Assembly: GCF_009769385.1 (NCBI RefSeq)
Contig: NZ_VKAB01000008.1
Coordinates: 124,001-188,000, forward strand
From: Saccharothrix deserti
GTDB taxonomy: Bacteria; Actinomycetota; Actinomycetes; Mycobacteriales; Pseudonocardiaceae
Length of the DNA stretch: 64,000 nt
Reading direction: 5' to 3'
Both the position numbers and the translations under genes were made by a program. Under the pieces are notes generated by a model. The model made no database searches. It was not told the DNA's origin and saw only the letters and a program-made list of their open reading frames with translations. Shown here piece after piece: positions 34,201 to 49,200 of the stretch. Positions within the stretch are counted from its first letter, which is position 1; the number at the start of each line of letters is the position of its first letter.

Positions 34201-37200
34201 TTCCTGCCGGTCGTGGCGCAGACCCCGGTGGCCAAGCCGCCGCTGGTGTTCTCCTCCGACGGCACGATCGCGGTGCCCGCGAGGAACGCGGACGGGCACT
34301 TCAAGGAGTTCTACGCCACCCCCGACGTGATCGCCGACGCCAATGCGCGGCTCAAGGAGGTCGGCAGCAAGGTCACCCTGAACCCGGTGCCGGGCAACAA
34401 GGTCCGCTACGGCCAGGGCGACGTGAACACCGAGCTGGTCATGGTCCAGCCGACGTTCAAGTCCACCCCTCCGGGTGTGTGCAGCGAGTTCTCGATGGGT
34501 GTCATCGGTGGTTCGCACCGACAGGTCGTGCTGCGTCCCGCCGATCCGAACGCCACCCCGACGGTGGGCCGGATCGCCAACGGCGGACCGCTCCAGTTCT
34601 ACGGCACGCACGAGTTGGCCGACGCCCTCGCCAACGCGGCCAACGACCCGAACTCCGGCGGGATCACGCATGCGGCAGTCGTCGGCCCGATGTCCACGGC
34701 GTCGCTGGACGGCCCGATGCCGGGTCAGGCGTACGGCACGGCACTGCGCCCCGGCACCGACGCCCGCGCCAAGCTCGACGCGGCGGCCGAGCAGCTGGGC
34801 GTCAACCAGTTCGCCTGGGCCAACCCCGGCGAGGCGTACGTCATCCAGTCCGTCTCCGCGCCGTCGCCCGGTGTCGACGGCAGGGTGGAGCCGAACTTCG
34901 GCCTCAACTTCGCCCGGCCCGAGCAGGGCACGAACGGTGGCGTGCAGCTCCCGCAGGTGTGGGGCTACCACTTCGGTTCCGTGGTGGCCAACAGCGCGGA
35001 CAACCAGGCGCAGTTCACCATCGAGACCGTCCGCCAAGGCGGCGCCCGCAAGTTCCACCTCGACCAGGCGATCGACGCGAACCTCCGGGAGCACGGGGCC
35101 GACCTGGATCAGATCCGCACGGACCTGGCCAACGACCCGAACTCGACCGACCTGCAGAAGAGGCTGGTCGACTCCCTCATCGACATCCGCGACAACCGGC
35201 AGACGCTCGCCGACCCGAGCATCGACGGCGCCCCGCGGCAGATCGCCGAGGTGAACCTCCAGAACGCCGAGCTGAACGCCCGCCAGGCCATCAGCGGTCT
35301 GTCCGGGAACAACGACCTGCCGCAGCCGGGGCAGATGTGGTTCATCGGCCACTACGGCAAGACCGAAGGCGAAACGTTCTTCGACAAGTGGGGCCACGTC
35401 GACACCCCGAACATCCAGATGCAGCTCGCGAACCCGATCGCGGCGGTGGCCGTGGCGAACTCCAGCGGTGCCGACGTCAAGGTGCCGCTGCCCGACGCCC
35501 GCGACATCGACGTGCAGGCCGTCGCCAACGGCGAGGTCACCCCACCGGGGGCGGGGATGCTCACCGGCATGGCCAAGAGCGCCGTCGACGCCGCGTTGTG
35601 GCGGAACCGCAACGGTCTGCCACTGCCGGAGATCCACCTGCACGGCTACAGCAACTCGTCGTTCCGGCCCAACGCCAACGGTCAGCACCGCGCCGACATC
35701 GCCGCGGCCTTCACGTCGCGCGAGATCGGCCGGCTGCTCGCCGACGCGCAGCAGAACCTGCCGCCCGGCCAGACCCCGCTGACCGCCGACCAGATCCGCG
35801 TGGTGCCGGACTCGCGTGGCTCGAACCTCCCACCCGGTTCGCGCAACCCCGATCAGGACGGCCGCAGCGTGGTCGGCGAGATGGTGATCCCGGACCGGCC
35901 CGCACCCACCACTCAAACCGCGCCTCCGCCGGCGCCGACCAGGGGTCCGGTCGGCGACCCGCCGGCGGTCGACAGCCCGGCCCAGACACCACCGACGACC
36001 ACCCGTGATCAGGCCCCACGGGGACCGAGTCCGGAGCTGTCGTTCGACGGGCCCGCGGGCGTGGACCTGACCGCGGAGCAGAACGCGCAGGTCGACTCGC
36101 TCGCGGCGGACGTCGCCGAGACCAACGCGATGCGCGACCGCAACGGCTACCGGCCCGCCGTGGTCGAGGTATCCGGCGCGAACGCCCAGGCCGTCGCCGA
36201 CGCCCTTGCCGCTCGGGGCGTCGACGCGCAGATCCGCGACAGTGGCCGCGACACCGGCACCGACGTCCGAGTCGACTACGACCTCCAGCGCCCCGACGGC
36301 TGGACACCGCCGGCCGCGCCCGTAGGCGTGAAGGTCACCGACACCGTCATCACCTCAGCCAAGCCGCAGGCACCGCACCCGATCCTGGACAACCCGGACT
36401 GGCGACACAGCCCGGCGGCGAACGCACCGTGGTTCGACGCGCAGCCGAACGCCGCGTCGAACCAGAGCATCGAGGACGCACGGGCGAACGCGCCCATCAC
36501 CAGCACCGTCCGCGGCGAGGACGGCGGCGTCCGCAGCAACACCACCGTCGGTCCCGACGGCATCGCCATGAAAGCCTGGGGCGGGGCGATCGCCTACGAC
36601 ACACGCGTCATGGACGTCAACGGCGTGCCCGTGCGCGACTTCACCGTAAAGCTCTTCATCGACCCCAACGGAAACGCGAACGCGACCCCCGACCAGGTCA
36701 CCGACATCCAGAAGCGCACCAAACAGGGCATCGAGACCTTCTACAACAACGGCAACCGGCTGCCCGGCGGCGAGCAGTTCCACGTCACCGTCGAATTCTC
36801 CACCGATCCCGCCGACGCGCACGCCACCATCGACATCACCAAACCCGGTGGCCGCGCCAACCAAGTCGAATGGCCCGTCAACTCCGATCCCGCCGTGCTG
36901 GGCCACGAAATCGGCCACTTCCTCGGCCTGCACGACGAATACTTCGAAAAGGGCGACGTCAAACCGATCTTCCAGCACAAAGACGGCAAGGGCCGCGTCG
37001 TCGACGACAACGGCCCGATGACCGACGACTTCGACACGCCCGGCGCGGGCGTCAAGCCGCGCAACCTGTGGTTGATCGAAAACCGGATGCACGCGCTGGA
37101 GTCGTTCAACCCGCCGCCCGCGCCCACACCGGTCAGCCCCGACACCGTCCCGCCGGACGCGCCCCGCTCGGACGTCGACACCGCACCACAGATCGACCAC

Positions 37201-40200
37201 CAGCCGCCGCGCGTTTCGGACACGTTCGCCAAGGACGTGTTCGACGCAGTCCAGTCGTCCGTGGAGCCCGCGCCACGTCCGGTCGGCATGCGCGAGGCGT
37301 GGGACTCGCCGCGTCCCGCCGACCCGAACCCGCTGACGCCGCAACGGCTCAGCGACGAGTTCGGCATGCCCGAGATCAACCAGGCGCGGTTCCAGGACCT
37401 CGCCGACCGGTTCAACCTCACCTACGACGTGCGGCCGACGAACCCCGACTCGGTCAAGTGGCTGGAACAGGGCGCGGTGCCCAAGCCCAAGGACATCAAA
37501 GCCAAGACGATCAACGAGCTGGACACCTACCTGGGCGCCTCACCGGAGAACATCGGCCTGGTCGGCTACTTCTCCCCGACACCACCGGACCCCGAGGTCC
37601 TGGCGAGCGTCGACCCGAACACGCGCAAGGGCATCGAAGAGCGGTACAAGGAGCGCGGGGAAGAGTTCGACGCGCTCGCCTCGGAATTGGAGGCGTTCGC
37701 CGCGGACGGCCGCTACCAGGTCGACCCGGAGACCGGGGTGGTCCAGAAGTCCACACCGGACGGTCCGAAGAACATCACCGGCGACCACGACGTCTACCAC
37801 ATCCGGCAGCCCGACGGCGGCGCGGCGTTGGCCGACTACGACTACGACCTCGACGTCTGGCGGCTCACCAAGCGCGAGATGGGCGTGCAGCACGGCGCGC
37901 ACATGTACTGGGAGCCGCAGGGCGACTTCCAGCACAAGATCTTCAACAAAATCGTCGGCAAGCACCAGCAGGACGCGCTCGACGCCGAGCCGCTGATCCG
38001 CTTCAGCCCAGGTGAGCCGCCCTCCCTCGTCTTCGCGGACCCGCGTCCGCCCGCGAACCAGAACCCCGCGTCGCCCCCGCCGCCGATCGGCCCGGACAGC
38101 GACGTCGCGACGGTGCTCGACCACCAGGCGAACGGCCGTCCCGGACCGGACGTGTCCGCGCAGCGCCCGGACTTCCCGCCGAGCCGGGAGGCCGCGTGGG
38201 AGGCGCACTCGCAAGCGCAACAGGACCTTGAGAGCGCCACTCGCGCCCGGGATGTCCTCGACTCCCACGCGGGCGGCCCATACGCCGACCGCGCCCGCGC
38301 GGCTCTCGACAACGCGTGGCGCGACGTGGCAAACACGCAGGTCGCCCTCGACCGCGCGACCTCGGACATGCGCACCTGGGGCAACGATCCCGCCGCCGTC
38401 CGAGCGCTGCTCGACGCGCAGGCGAACCCGCCCGCAACCACCGCACCACCCGCGAGCACCGACGTCCAGCCACCCAACGCGCCGACACGCACCCAGAACA
38501 CCGCACCAGCCGCGCGCTCCGTCGACACCGACGTCCAGCCGCCCAACGCGCCGTGGCGCAACCCGTTCCGCTCCACCCCGACGCCACAGCCGATCTCCGC
38601 GCCGATCCCGATGGTCGACCTCACCACCCCGGCGAACACCACCCCGACACCGACCCCCGCCACCACGGGCACCGACGCCGCGAACTCCAATGCCGCGCCC
38701 GCCCCAACGCCCACTCCAGCACCGATCCCCGCGCCCACTCCGGCACCGCCCCCTGCGCCGAACCCGGTGCTCGGGTCGCGGAACCTGCCGGACTTCTTCC
38801 AGGACGGCAAGGCGTTGGGCACGGTCGCGCCCACCGACGTACGAGGTGCCCAGCAGGTCACCGGTGTCATGACCGGGATCACGCCGGCCGACGCGGCGGT
38901 CATCGAGAGCGCGCTGGAGAGCAACTTCGAGTCGTTCCTCGGCCAGGGCCGCGATTTCCAGGTCAAGATCGGCAAGGACTGGTTCGAGGCCAACGTCCAG
39001 GCCACGATGCTGCCGCCGGCCAACGACGCCGCGGTCACCGGCACGCCGTCCACCACCACCAAGGTGGACATGGCCGCCCAGTCCGGCACGGCTACGGGCA
39101 CCGCCACCAACCTCACCACCGCCGACGACGTCGGCCTCGCGGCGGCGGCGACGGCGGGCGTCGGGCCGTACGGGTCGCTGGCGGGCAAGGCGCAGCTGGC
39201 CACCCCCGCCACCACGCTGAACACGTCCTCGGGCACGGTGGACCAGCGGGTCATCCGCGGCGGCGAAAGCTCCACGAACGTCGACGTCCCGGTCTCCTTC
39301 CGGGTCACGCTGACCGCCGCGAACGGCACCGTGCGCCCCCCGCAGGCGGTCAACGGCGGCGTCACCCTCGCGGTGCCCGACGACCTGGGGACGATCGCCG
39401 ACTCCGGCAACGCCCAACCCGCCGCGGCACTGCCGCCGGGCTGGGGGTCCAGGCTGGAGCACGCGTTGCCGGAAGCGGTCACCGACTTCGACGCCAACCA
39501 GGCGTTCACCGACGTCTCGAAGAAGATGCACCCGTCGATCACCAGGATCGGCGCGCCCGGACGCACCGCGTTGCGGGACTTCCTCAACCCCACCACCGTG
39601 CGCGACAACATGGGCGCGATGCTGGGCGGCTGGGTCACCTCGCCGGATCTGATCAGCCCGCACGGCAGCAAGGCCAACGCGGTGCGGATGAAGGCCACGC
39701 TGCTGACCGCCGAGCTGGTCGGCACGACCGACGCCGCCCAGCTCCGGTTGCACGAGTCCCAGGCCACCGGCAGCTCCGTGTCCTCCACCAGCAAGACGGG
39801 CTTCGACGTCGCTGCCGGTGTCGGCGGCGGCGTCGGCGTGCCCGGTGTGATCGGCGGCACGGCGGGCATCACCGGCGGCTACTCGGCCCGGACCTCCGAC
39901 ACGTCCTCGGCGGGCACCAGCTCCGGCACCCGTACCGGTATCCAGCTCAAGGGCGAGACCGGTCTGTACAAGGTGACCGCGAACGTGCACGTCAGCACGC
40001 CCAACGGCGCGGACGTGGTGGTGCCGGTCACCACCTACCTGCGGGTCGGGCTGCCCGAGGCCGCCGCGCTGGACCTGCCGGTGCCGCCGGGCACCGACGC
40101 CGGCCTGACCAGGCCCGGCACGGCGGGCACCAAATTCCTCCCGCCCTACCTGGCCGCGGACCTGGCGGCGGGCAACGTCAAGGTCGGCGAGTTCGGCCCC

Positions 40201-43200
40201 GGCACGCGGGTGCAGTCGCAGGTGCAGGCCACGTTGAAGGACCTGCCGGGCTTCGGGAAGTTCCTGCCGGGGTGGAACGACCCGGACGCCAACCCGCGCA
40301 GGGGCCAGGGCCTGGCCGACGTCGCGGAGGCGATGGCCAACCAGCGCAAGCTGGACGCGGAGCTGTCGCCGACCGCGCTGAAGACCAAGATGGACAGTCT
40401 GCTCGGCCCCGGTGTGCAGGTGCAGCTCAAGAAACGCGGCCTGAGCACCAACGAGTACGTCAACATCACCGTCCGCGCCAGGCCGGTCGACAGCACGCAC
40501 CTGGGCCAGGTCGACGCGCGCAACGTGCGCGGCTCCGCGAATACCGCGCCGAAGCTGGACAGCACCACCGCCACGCAGAAGTCCGTCAGCCTCGGTGTCG
40601 AGGGCAAGGCGACCTTCCCCGTCAAGACCGCCGACGCCTCGCTCACCCCGACGCCGCAGTTCGGCGCGAAGTACACCCACGGGTGGGGCAACAAGAACAC
40701 CGGCGGCCCGACGGTCAGCAGCACCGGGCTCAACGTCGGCAGCCCGAACGCCCAGGTGTTCTCCCAGGACCTGGAGTTCGACGTCGAGATCACCACGTTC
40801 AGCCGCAACCGGGCGTGGGTCAAGCGGGTGACGCCCGGCTCGCCGTTCCTCCAGGTGCCCGACCCCAGGCTGGTCGCCAGGACCGGCGGCCCCAACCCTC
40901 CCGGCGTGGCCAACCTCGACCGGATCTCCGGCCCGGTGCACCTGTGGGTGTCGGACAGCTCCTCGATGGACCACGACCCGTCCGGCTTCCGGCCCGGCAC
41001 GCCGACGTCCACCCGGCTGGACAACCCGCCGACGATCAAGAACCTGCTCAACCCGCCGGTGCCCCGCCCGCCCGCGCCGGACTTCCTGCACGTCGAGGCG
41101 GTGGTCAACACCGAAACGGTGCGCGACCAGGCGATCGAGGCGCTCAACGCGGCGGCGCAGGGTGATTCGTCGCTGACCGTGCCCGGGACGGAGGCGCGCA
41201 ACCAGATCGACAGGCTGTTCAGCCCGGAGAGCATCAAGGCCAACCTGCGCAAGCTGACCGAGACCGGCATGCAGGAGAACGGCCTGAAGTACGGCCGCCG
41301 GGTCACCGACCGCAGCGGCGCGATCGGCATGGCGATCGGGTTGGGCAACCCGAAGCTGGTGTCCATCTCGGACAACACCGGCACCGAGAACGCGACCACC
41401 GGCGGTTACAAGGCGGGGGACGCGAAGTCCAGCGGTCACACCGTCGACCTCACCGCCGGCATCAACCTGCCGGTCAGGCCGAACACGACACCGCCGCCCG
41501 CGGGCGAGCCGACCCCGGCGAGCGGGTCCGGCGGCGTGGCCGTGGCGGGCAGGATCACGCCGTACTCGTCGTCCAAGACCAGCGCGAACGAGATCAGCGG
41601 CAGCGTGGACCGCAACGTCGTCACCCCGCCCGGCGCGCGGACCGTGCTGATCCAGCTCGACGCGGACGTCACCGTGGTCGGCGAGACCCGCTCGGGCAAC
41701 GCCGTCTACGGCGGCACCCCGCGCGTGGCGGGTGCCACGGTCACCCTGCCCGGCGGTGTGTTCGTGCGGGTCAGCGAGGACGTGGCACGCGGGTTGGGCG
41801 TGCTGCCGGACGTGAAACCCACCACGCCGTCACCCGTGTTCGGCGCGATGGTGCCGCCCGCGACGCTCACCCCCGGACAGCCCAGCTCGCTGGGTCTGAG
41901 CACGCTGGACACCGCGCCCGACCTGACCGGCCTGGTCTCCGGGTTGATCACCGACGTCAACCGGGAGACCGGCGGTCCGTTCAAGAGCGACCTGGTGCCG
42001 GGTTCGGTGCTCAAGGACTCGATGAACAACTTCCAGCGGCTGGTCGACTTCACCTCGCCGACGAGCGTCAAGGCGATGATCGACAGTGCGTTGGACGGCG
42101 GCGTGCCGCTGCTGCTGCACCAGCCGGGCACGTTCGGCAAGGACACCTACCAGGTCACGCTCAAGGCACGGATCACGAACACGCCGAGGTTCGACGGGGT
42201 CGTCAACGACGGCGTCGACATGGAACACACCATCGCGGGCGCCCAGAAGTTGACCGACGGTCAGGGCAGGTCCACCGGCTGGGGTGTCGGCCTCAAGTCG
42301 CCCGGTCTGGCCCAGCCCGGCAGCGCGAACCCGAACGTGTCCGGCGGTGTGGGTGTGATCGCCGCGGGCAACGTCGGCCAGCAGCACAGCAGCACCGTGA
42401 CCAAGGCGGCCACCGGGCAGTTCGGCCACCTGCGCGCGGGCGGCGGCCCGGCCGCGAAGTACACCGTGCCGATCGAGTTCGAGCTGGTGGTGGAGAAGGG
42501 CGACCGGGTCGTCACCAGGGCCACCGGCCAACCGCAGGACGTCGGGGTGCGGCTGCACGGGGACAACCAGAAGGTGTTCACCCCGGCCGCCGCACCACCG
42601 CCGGGCTACGCGTCGACCACCACCACGCCGCCCGCCGCACAGGGCACGCCGGCCGCCGCGACGGCCTGGCAGCGGAACGGCGATCCGGCGACGCTGCCGC
42701 CCAAGGCCTCGGTGGAGAACCTGCGCGGCGCGGCGGACCTGCGTGCCGCGGCGATCCGGGCGCTGGCCGACGCGGGCGCGAACCAGGGCATCACCGGCAA
42801 GGGCACCGGCCCGCTCAACACGCTGCTGTCCACGCTGAGCTCGGAGAACCTGCAGCCCAGCCTGCCCGGGATGCTCGACGGCCCGCTGGAGGTGCCGGGC
42901 CTGCACGAGGCGGCGCTGACGTTCGGCCGGAACGCCGAGGTGAAGGTGTACGCCAAGCTGGTCAACCCCCGGCTGGGCGGCCTGAGCGACGGCGTGAACC
43001 TGGAGAACCCGACGTCGTCGGTCACCACCACCTCGTCCGAGGCCAAGCACAGCGAGACCGGCGACGTGTCGGTGGGCTGGGCGACCGGCAGCGCGTCGGT
43101 CAAACCGAACACCGACCCCAAGGACACCGCCGGGTTCTCCACCGGCGGCATCGAGACCCGGCACGCCGCCGAGGACGCCGAGGCGCTCTCCGGCGGCGCG

Positions 43201-46200
43201 ACCAACAACAAGGTCAACAACCTCAAGCCGCAGGGCCGCACCGGCCTGGTCGACTTCGACGTCGAATACCGCGTCGTCGCCACGATCGGCGGCAAGACCA
43301 GCGTGGTGGACCTGGACATCCCCGGCTCGGCGTCGGTGCGGATGCCGTCACCGGAAGCCGAGACCGTGCTGGGCCGCGACTTCGACGCCGACCTGAGCAC
43401 CGCGCAGACCGCGGTCAAGGACACCGCCAAGGCCTGGCGCGACGCGGAACTGGCGGTCGACGGCGCACGGCACGACGCGCAGACCGTGATCAACCGCAAC
43501 GCCGCCGAGATCGCCCGACTCCAGAGCGACCTCGGGCAGTTGCAGGTCGATCACAACAACGCGATCGACACGGACCTGACCGAAGCCGGCCGCGTGCCGG
43601 GCCTGGAACAGGCCGTCCGTGACGCGCAGACCGCGCGGGACGACGCCAACACCGCGATCGACGACCTGAGCACGCAGATCCCCGACCTCGACGCGGCCCA
43701 CCGGGACGCGCGGGACGCGCTGGCCGACGCCGACGCCGACGTGGTGTCCACCGGGCGCGACCTGGCGGACGCGAACGCGGAGGCGGCGGCGGCGCAGGGC
43801 AGGCTGGACGACGCGCAGGCGGCGTTGGACCTCGCCCAGACCAACCTCGACACACACCTCGACAACCGTCCCGCCGACGCACCCCCGATCGCCGCCGACC
43901 CGGTGGCCAAGGACCTGGTCGGCCAGGTGGACGACGCCCGCGCCACGCGTGACGCCCGGGAAGCCGACGTCGCCACGGCGGTCGACGTCGCCACCGACGC
44001 ACAGACCGCGAACACGGCGGCGATCCGGAAGCAGGCCGACGCGCAACTGAAGGTCGACAACGCCGAACGCGCCGCGAACCAGGCGCGGACCGACCTGGCC
44101 ACGGCCAACGCCGACCTGAACACCGCGCTGGGCGACCTGCGGACCGCCGACACCAACCTGGACACCGGCCGTGAAGCCGCCCAGAACGCGGCGGACGCCC
44201 GCGAGGCCGCGCGGCAGGCGCAGCAGCAGGTCGACAACGCCATCGCCGACCTGGAAGCCGAAATCACCGCCGCCGAGGTCGAGCTGGACAACCGCCGCAC
44301 CGAGGCGGACGCACGCCAACTCGACTGGTGGAACGCCCGCATCGAGGTCGACCAGCGGATCGCCGACTTCAACCGCGCCCCGACACCCCCACCACCGCCC
44401 GGCACCACACCGACCATCACTGTCACCCCACCCGGCACCACACCGACCATCACCGTCACACCCCCCGGCACCACGCCCGTCGTGACGACGCCCCAGCCCG
44501 ACAACACGGTCACCTCGCCCGAACCGGGCACCCCACCCGCCGAAGTGGCGGCACCGCCCTTCTCACCCGCGCCGGCCACCCGATCCGCTACCGACACCAC
44601 CGCGCCGCCGGCACCGACCACACCGACCGCCACACCGGCCCCGGCACCCGCACGCCCGTACCAGACGCCGTCCCCGGAACGGTCCTTCGACGTCCCCGCC
44701 GGGGCCCAGCTCGACGACACGCAGACCGCCGACCTCGACACACTGGCCGCCGACATCACCGAGTCCAACGCGATGCGCGACCGCAACGGCTACCAGCACG
44801 CCGTGGTCGAGGTCTCCGGCCCCAACGCGCAGGTCGTCGCGGACGCACTGGCCGCCAAGGGCATCGACGCGGCCATCCGCGACACCAACGGCCCCACCAC
44901 CGACGTGCACGTGAACCACGACCTCAAGCGCCCCGACGGCTGGACACCGCCGGCCGCGCCCGTAGGCGTGAAGGTCACCGACACCGTCATCACCTCAGCC
45001 AAGCCGCAGGCACCGCACCCGATCCTGGACAACCCGGACTGGCGGCACAGCCCCGCCCGCAGCGCGCCCTGGTTCGACGCGCAGCCGAACGCCGCGTCGT
45101 CCGCCGACATCCAGGACGCACGGACGAACGCGCCCATCACCAGCACCGTCCGGGGCGAGGACGGCGGTGTCCTGAACAACACCACCATCGGCCCCGACGG
45201 CATCGACATGAAGGCGTGGCGCGGGCCGATCGCCTACGACACGCGGGTCATGGACGTCAACGGCGTGCCCGTGCGCGACTTCACCATCAAGGTCTTCATC
45301 GACTCCAACGGGAACGCGAACGCCACACCCGACCAGGTCGCCGAAATCCAAAAGCGCACCAAACAGGGCGTCGAAAGCCTCTTCAACCACGGCAACCGAC
45401 TGCCCGGCGGCGAGCAGTTCCACGTCACCGTCGAGTTCCCCACCGACCCGGCCGACGCGCACGCCACCATCGACATCACCGCACCGGACGGCCGCGCCAA
45501 CCAGCTGAGCTGGCCCGTCGACTCCGATCCCGCCGTGCTGGGCCACGAGGTCGGCCACTTCCTCGGCCTGCACGACGAGTACTTCGAAAAGGGCGACGTC
45601 AAACCGATCTTCCAGCACGAAGACGGCAAGGGCCGCGTCATCGACGACAACGGCCCGATGACCGACGACCTCGACACGCCCGGCGCGGGCGTCAAGCCGC
45701 GCAACCTGTGGCTGGTCGAGAACCGGATGCACGCGCTGGAGTCGTTCAACCCGCCGCCCGCACCGGACACCACCAACCCGGCCGCCACCACGGACACCTC
45801 GACCACCCCGACCTCCTCGAACGCCGACGTGCAGCCGCCGAACGCGCCGCTGCGCAACCCGTTCCGCCGCACCACCCCGAACCCGGTCGTCCCGATGGCC
45901 ACGATCACCCCGCCCAACCCGGGCCCGGTGCTCGCCACCAAGAACCTCCCGGACTTCTTCCAGAACAACCAGGCCCTGGGCACCATCGCCCCGGTGGACG
46001 TCCAGGGCGCGGCCAAGGTCACCGGTGCCGTCAACGGCCTCAAGACCGACGACGCTACGAAGATCGAAACCGCCCTGACCAGCGACTTCGAATCGTTCCT
46101 CGGCCACGGCCGCAACTTCCAGGTCAAGATCGGCAAGGACTGGTTCGAGGCCAACATCCAGGCCACGATGATGCCGCCGGCCGACCCGGACGCGGCGGTG

Positions 46201-49200
46201 AGCACGCCGTCCACCAACACCAAGGTGGACATGACCGCGCAGAGCGGCACGAGCACGTCCACCACCAACACCCTGACCACCGCCAACGACATCGGCGGCT
46301 CGGCCACGGCCGGTGTGGCGGTTGGCCCCTACGGCTCGCTGGGCGGCAAGGCGCAGCTCGCCACGCCCGCCACCGACTCGTCCAGCTCCACGTCCACAGT
46401 GGACCAGCGGATCATCCGCTCCGGCGAGTTCTCCACGCGGGCCAACGTCCCGGTGAGCTACCAGATCACGCTCACCGACGCCCAGGGCAACGCGCAGCCG
46501 CCGATCACCGTGGACTCCGACCACACCGGCCCGGTGGACGTCACCCTGCAGATCCCGAACGACCTGTCCACGATCGCGGACTCCAACCCGACCATCGCGG
46601 ACAACGGCCCGGACCCGACCCCGGACTGGGGCGCGCGGATCGAGCACCCGGTGCCCGAGGCCGTCACGGTGGCCAACCCGAACCAGGCGTTCACCGACGT
46701 GGCGGCCAAGCTGCACCCGTCCATCACGAAGATCGGCTCACCGGGCCGCACCGCGCTCCAGACGTTCCTGAGCCCGACCACGATCAGGGACAACATGGGC
46801 GCGATGCTCACCGGCTGGGTGACCTCGCCCGACCTGGTCAGCCCGCACGCGAGCAAGGGCGCGGCGGTCCAGGTGCACGCGAACCTCCGCACCGCCGAAC
46901 TGGTCGGCGTGCACGACGCCGCGCAGCTGCGCCTGCACGAGGCCACGTCGTCGAGCACCGGGGTCACCGCGACCACCAAGACCGGGTTCGACGCCACCGG
47001 TGGGTTCGGCGGCAACGTGGGCGTGCCCGGCGCGGTCACCGGCCAGGTCGGCGCCACGCTCGGCTACTCCGCGCGCACCGCGGACAGCTCGAACGCGGGC
47101 ACGAACACCACCAACCGCACCGGCATCCAGCTCAAGGGCGAGACCGGCCTCTACAAGGTGACCGCGGACGTCGAGGTGCGCACCCCCAGCGGCGCGAACG
47201 TCACCGTGCCGGTGACCACCTACGTCCGGTTGGGCCTGCCGGAGGCGGCGGCGCTGAACCTGCCGACGCCCGAGGGCACCCAGCCGGGCATCGCCAAGCC
47301 GACCGCCGAGCCCCGTTGGGCGCCCCCGTACCTGGACGCCGCGATCGCCGCGGGCAACGCGAAGGTCGGTGACTTCGAGCCGGCCGCCAGGGTCCAGCCG
47401 CAGGTCGAGGCGGCGCTGAAGAACGTCGAGGGCTTCGAGAAGTTCCTGCCGAGCTGGAACGACCCGAACGCGAACCCGCGCAGCGGCAAGGGCCAGGGCT
47501 TCGCCGACGTGGCGCAGCAGCTGGCCAACCAGCGCAAGCTCAACCAGCTCTCGCCGACCGCGCTGAAGTCCAACATGGACAGCCTGATGGGTCCTGGCGT
47601 CCAGATCCAGCTCAAGAACTCCGACGCCACCAGCAACACCTACGTCAACATCACGGTCAAGGCGAAGCTCACCAACTCCACCCACCTCGGCCAGGCGGAC
47701 GCGCGCAACGTGCGCGGCTCGTCGTCCAGCGGCCCCAAGCTGGACAGCGCCACCGCCACCACCAAGGGCTGGAGCGGCGGCATCGAGGGCAAGGTCGTCA
47801 TCCCCGACAAGACCGGCATCGCGACGGTGACGCCGACGCCGCAGTTCGGCGTGAAGTACAACCAGTCGTCGACGGTGAAGAACACCGCCGGCCCCACGGT
47901 GAACAGCACCGGGTTGAACGTGGGCAGCCCGAACGCCCAGGTGTTCGGCAACGACGTCGAGTTCGAGGTCGAGATCACCACGTTCACCCGGCCGAGGTCG
48001 TGGGTGCAGCGGGTGACGCCGGACCGGCCGGGGCAGCACGCGCCGCAGCCGCGCGTGGTCGCCCGCACGGTCGACCTCACCCGGTCGCTCGACCCGAACG
48101 CCCGCGACAACCCGCAGGTCCTGCCGCAGATCAACGGCAAGGTGAACGTGTGGGTGTCGGACAGCTCGGCGATGAAGTCCGACCCGGCGGGCTTCAAGCC
48201 GGGCGACCCGGTGGTCACCAGGCTGACCGACGCGCCCGCGGTGAAGGACCTGCTCACCACCCGGCCGGAGCAGAAGTCGCCGGAGTTCCTGCACGTCGAG
48301 GCGGTGGCGAACACCACGACGCTGCGCGACGAGGCGATCGACGCGCTGAACCGGGCGGCGAAGGGCGACTCGGCGCTGACCGTGCCGGGCACGGAGTCGC
48401 GCAACCAGATCGACCGGATGTTCAGCCCGGAGAACATCAAGGCCAACCTGCGCAAGCTGGTCGAGACCGGCATGCAGGAGCAGAGCCTCAAGTACGACCG
48501 GCGGATCACCGACCGCACCGGCTCGGTCGGCATGTCGATGAAGCTCGGCAACCCCAAGCTGATCTCGATCTCCAACGACACCGGCACCGAGAACGCGGTC
48601 ACCGGCGGCTACAAGGCGGGCGAGAGCAAGTCGGTGAGCCGGTCGGTGGACGTCACCGGCGGCATCAACGTGCCGGTCAAGCCGAACGCCACCCCGCCGC
48701 CCGCCGGCGAGCCGACCCCGGCGAGCGGCGCGGGTGGTGCCGCGGTGACCGGCAAGATCACCCCGTGGGCGGACTCGAAGTCGCAGGCGGTGGAGATCAG
48801 CGGCAGCGTCGACCGCAACTTCGTGACGCCGCCCGCCGCGCGGACCGTGCTCATCCAGTTGGACGCGGACGTGACGATCGTCGGCGAGAGCCGGGCGGGC
48901 AACGTGCTCCACGGCGGCACGCCGCGCGCCGAGGGCGCGACGGTGAACCTGCCCAAGTCGGTGTTCGTGCGGGTCAGCGAGGACGTGGCGCGTGAGCTCG
49001 GCGTGCTGCCGAACGTGTCGCCGAACGTGCCACCGCCCGCGTTCCCGCGGATGGCCCCGCCGAAGACGCTGGCGACCGGCGAGCCCGGCTCGCTCGGGCT
49101 GTCCACTGTGGACAAGGTGCCGGACCTGTCCGGCGTGGTGAACGACCTGATCGCGGACGTGAACCAGAAGACGTCCAAGCGCTTCGGCGACCCGCTGGTG

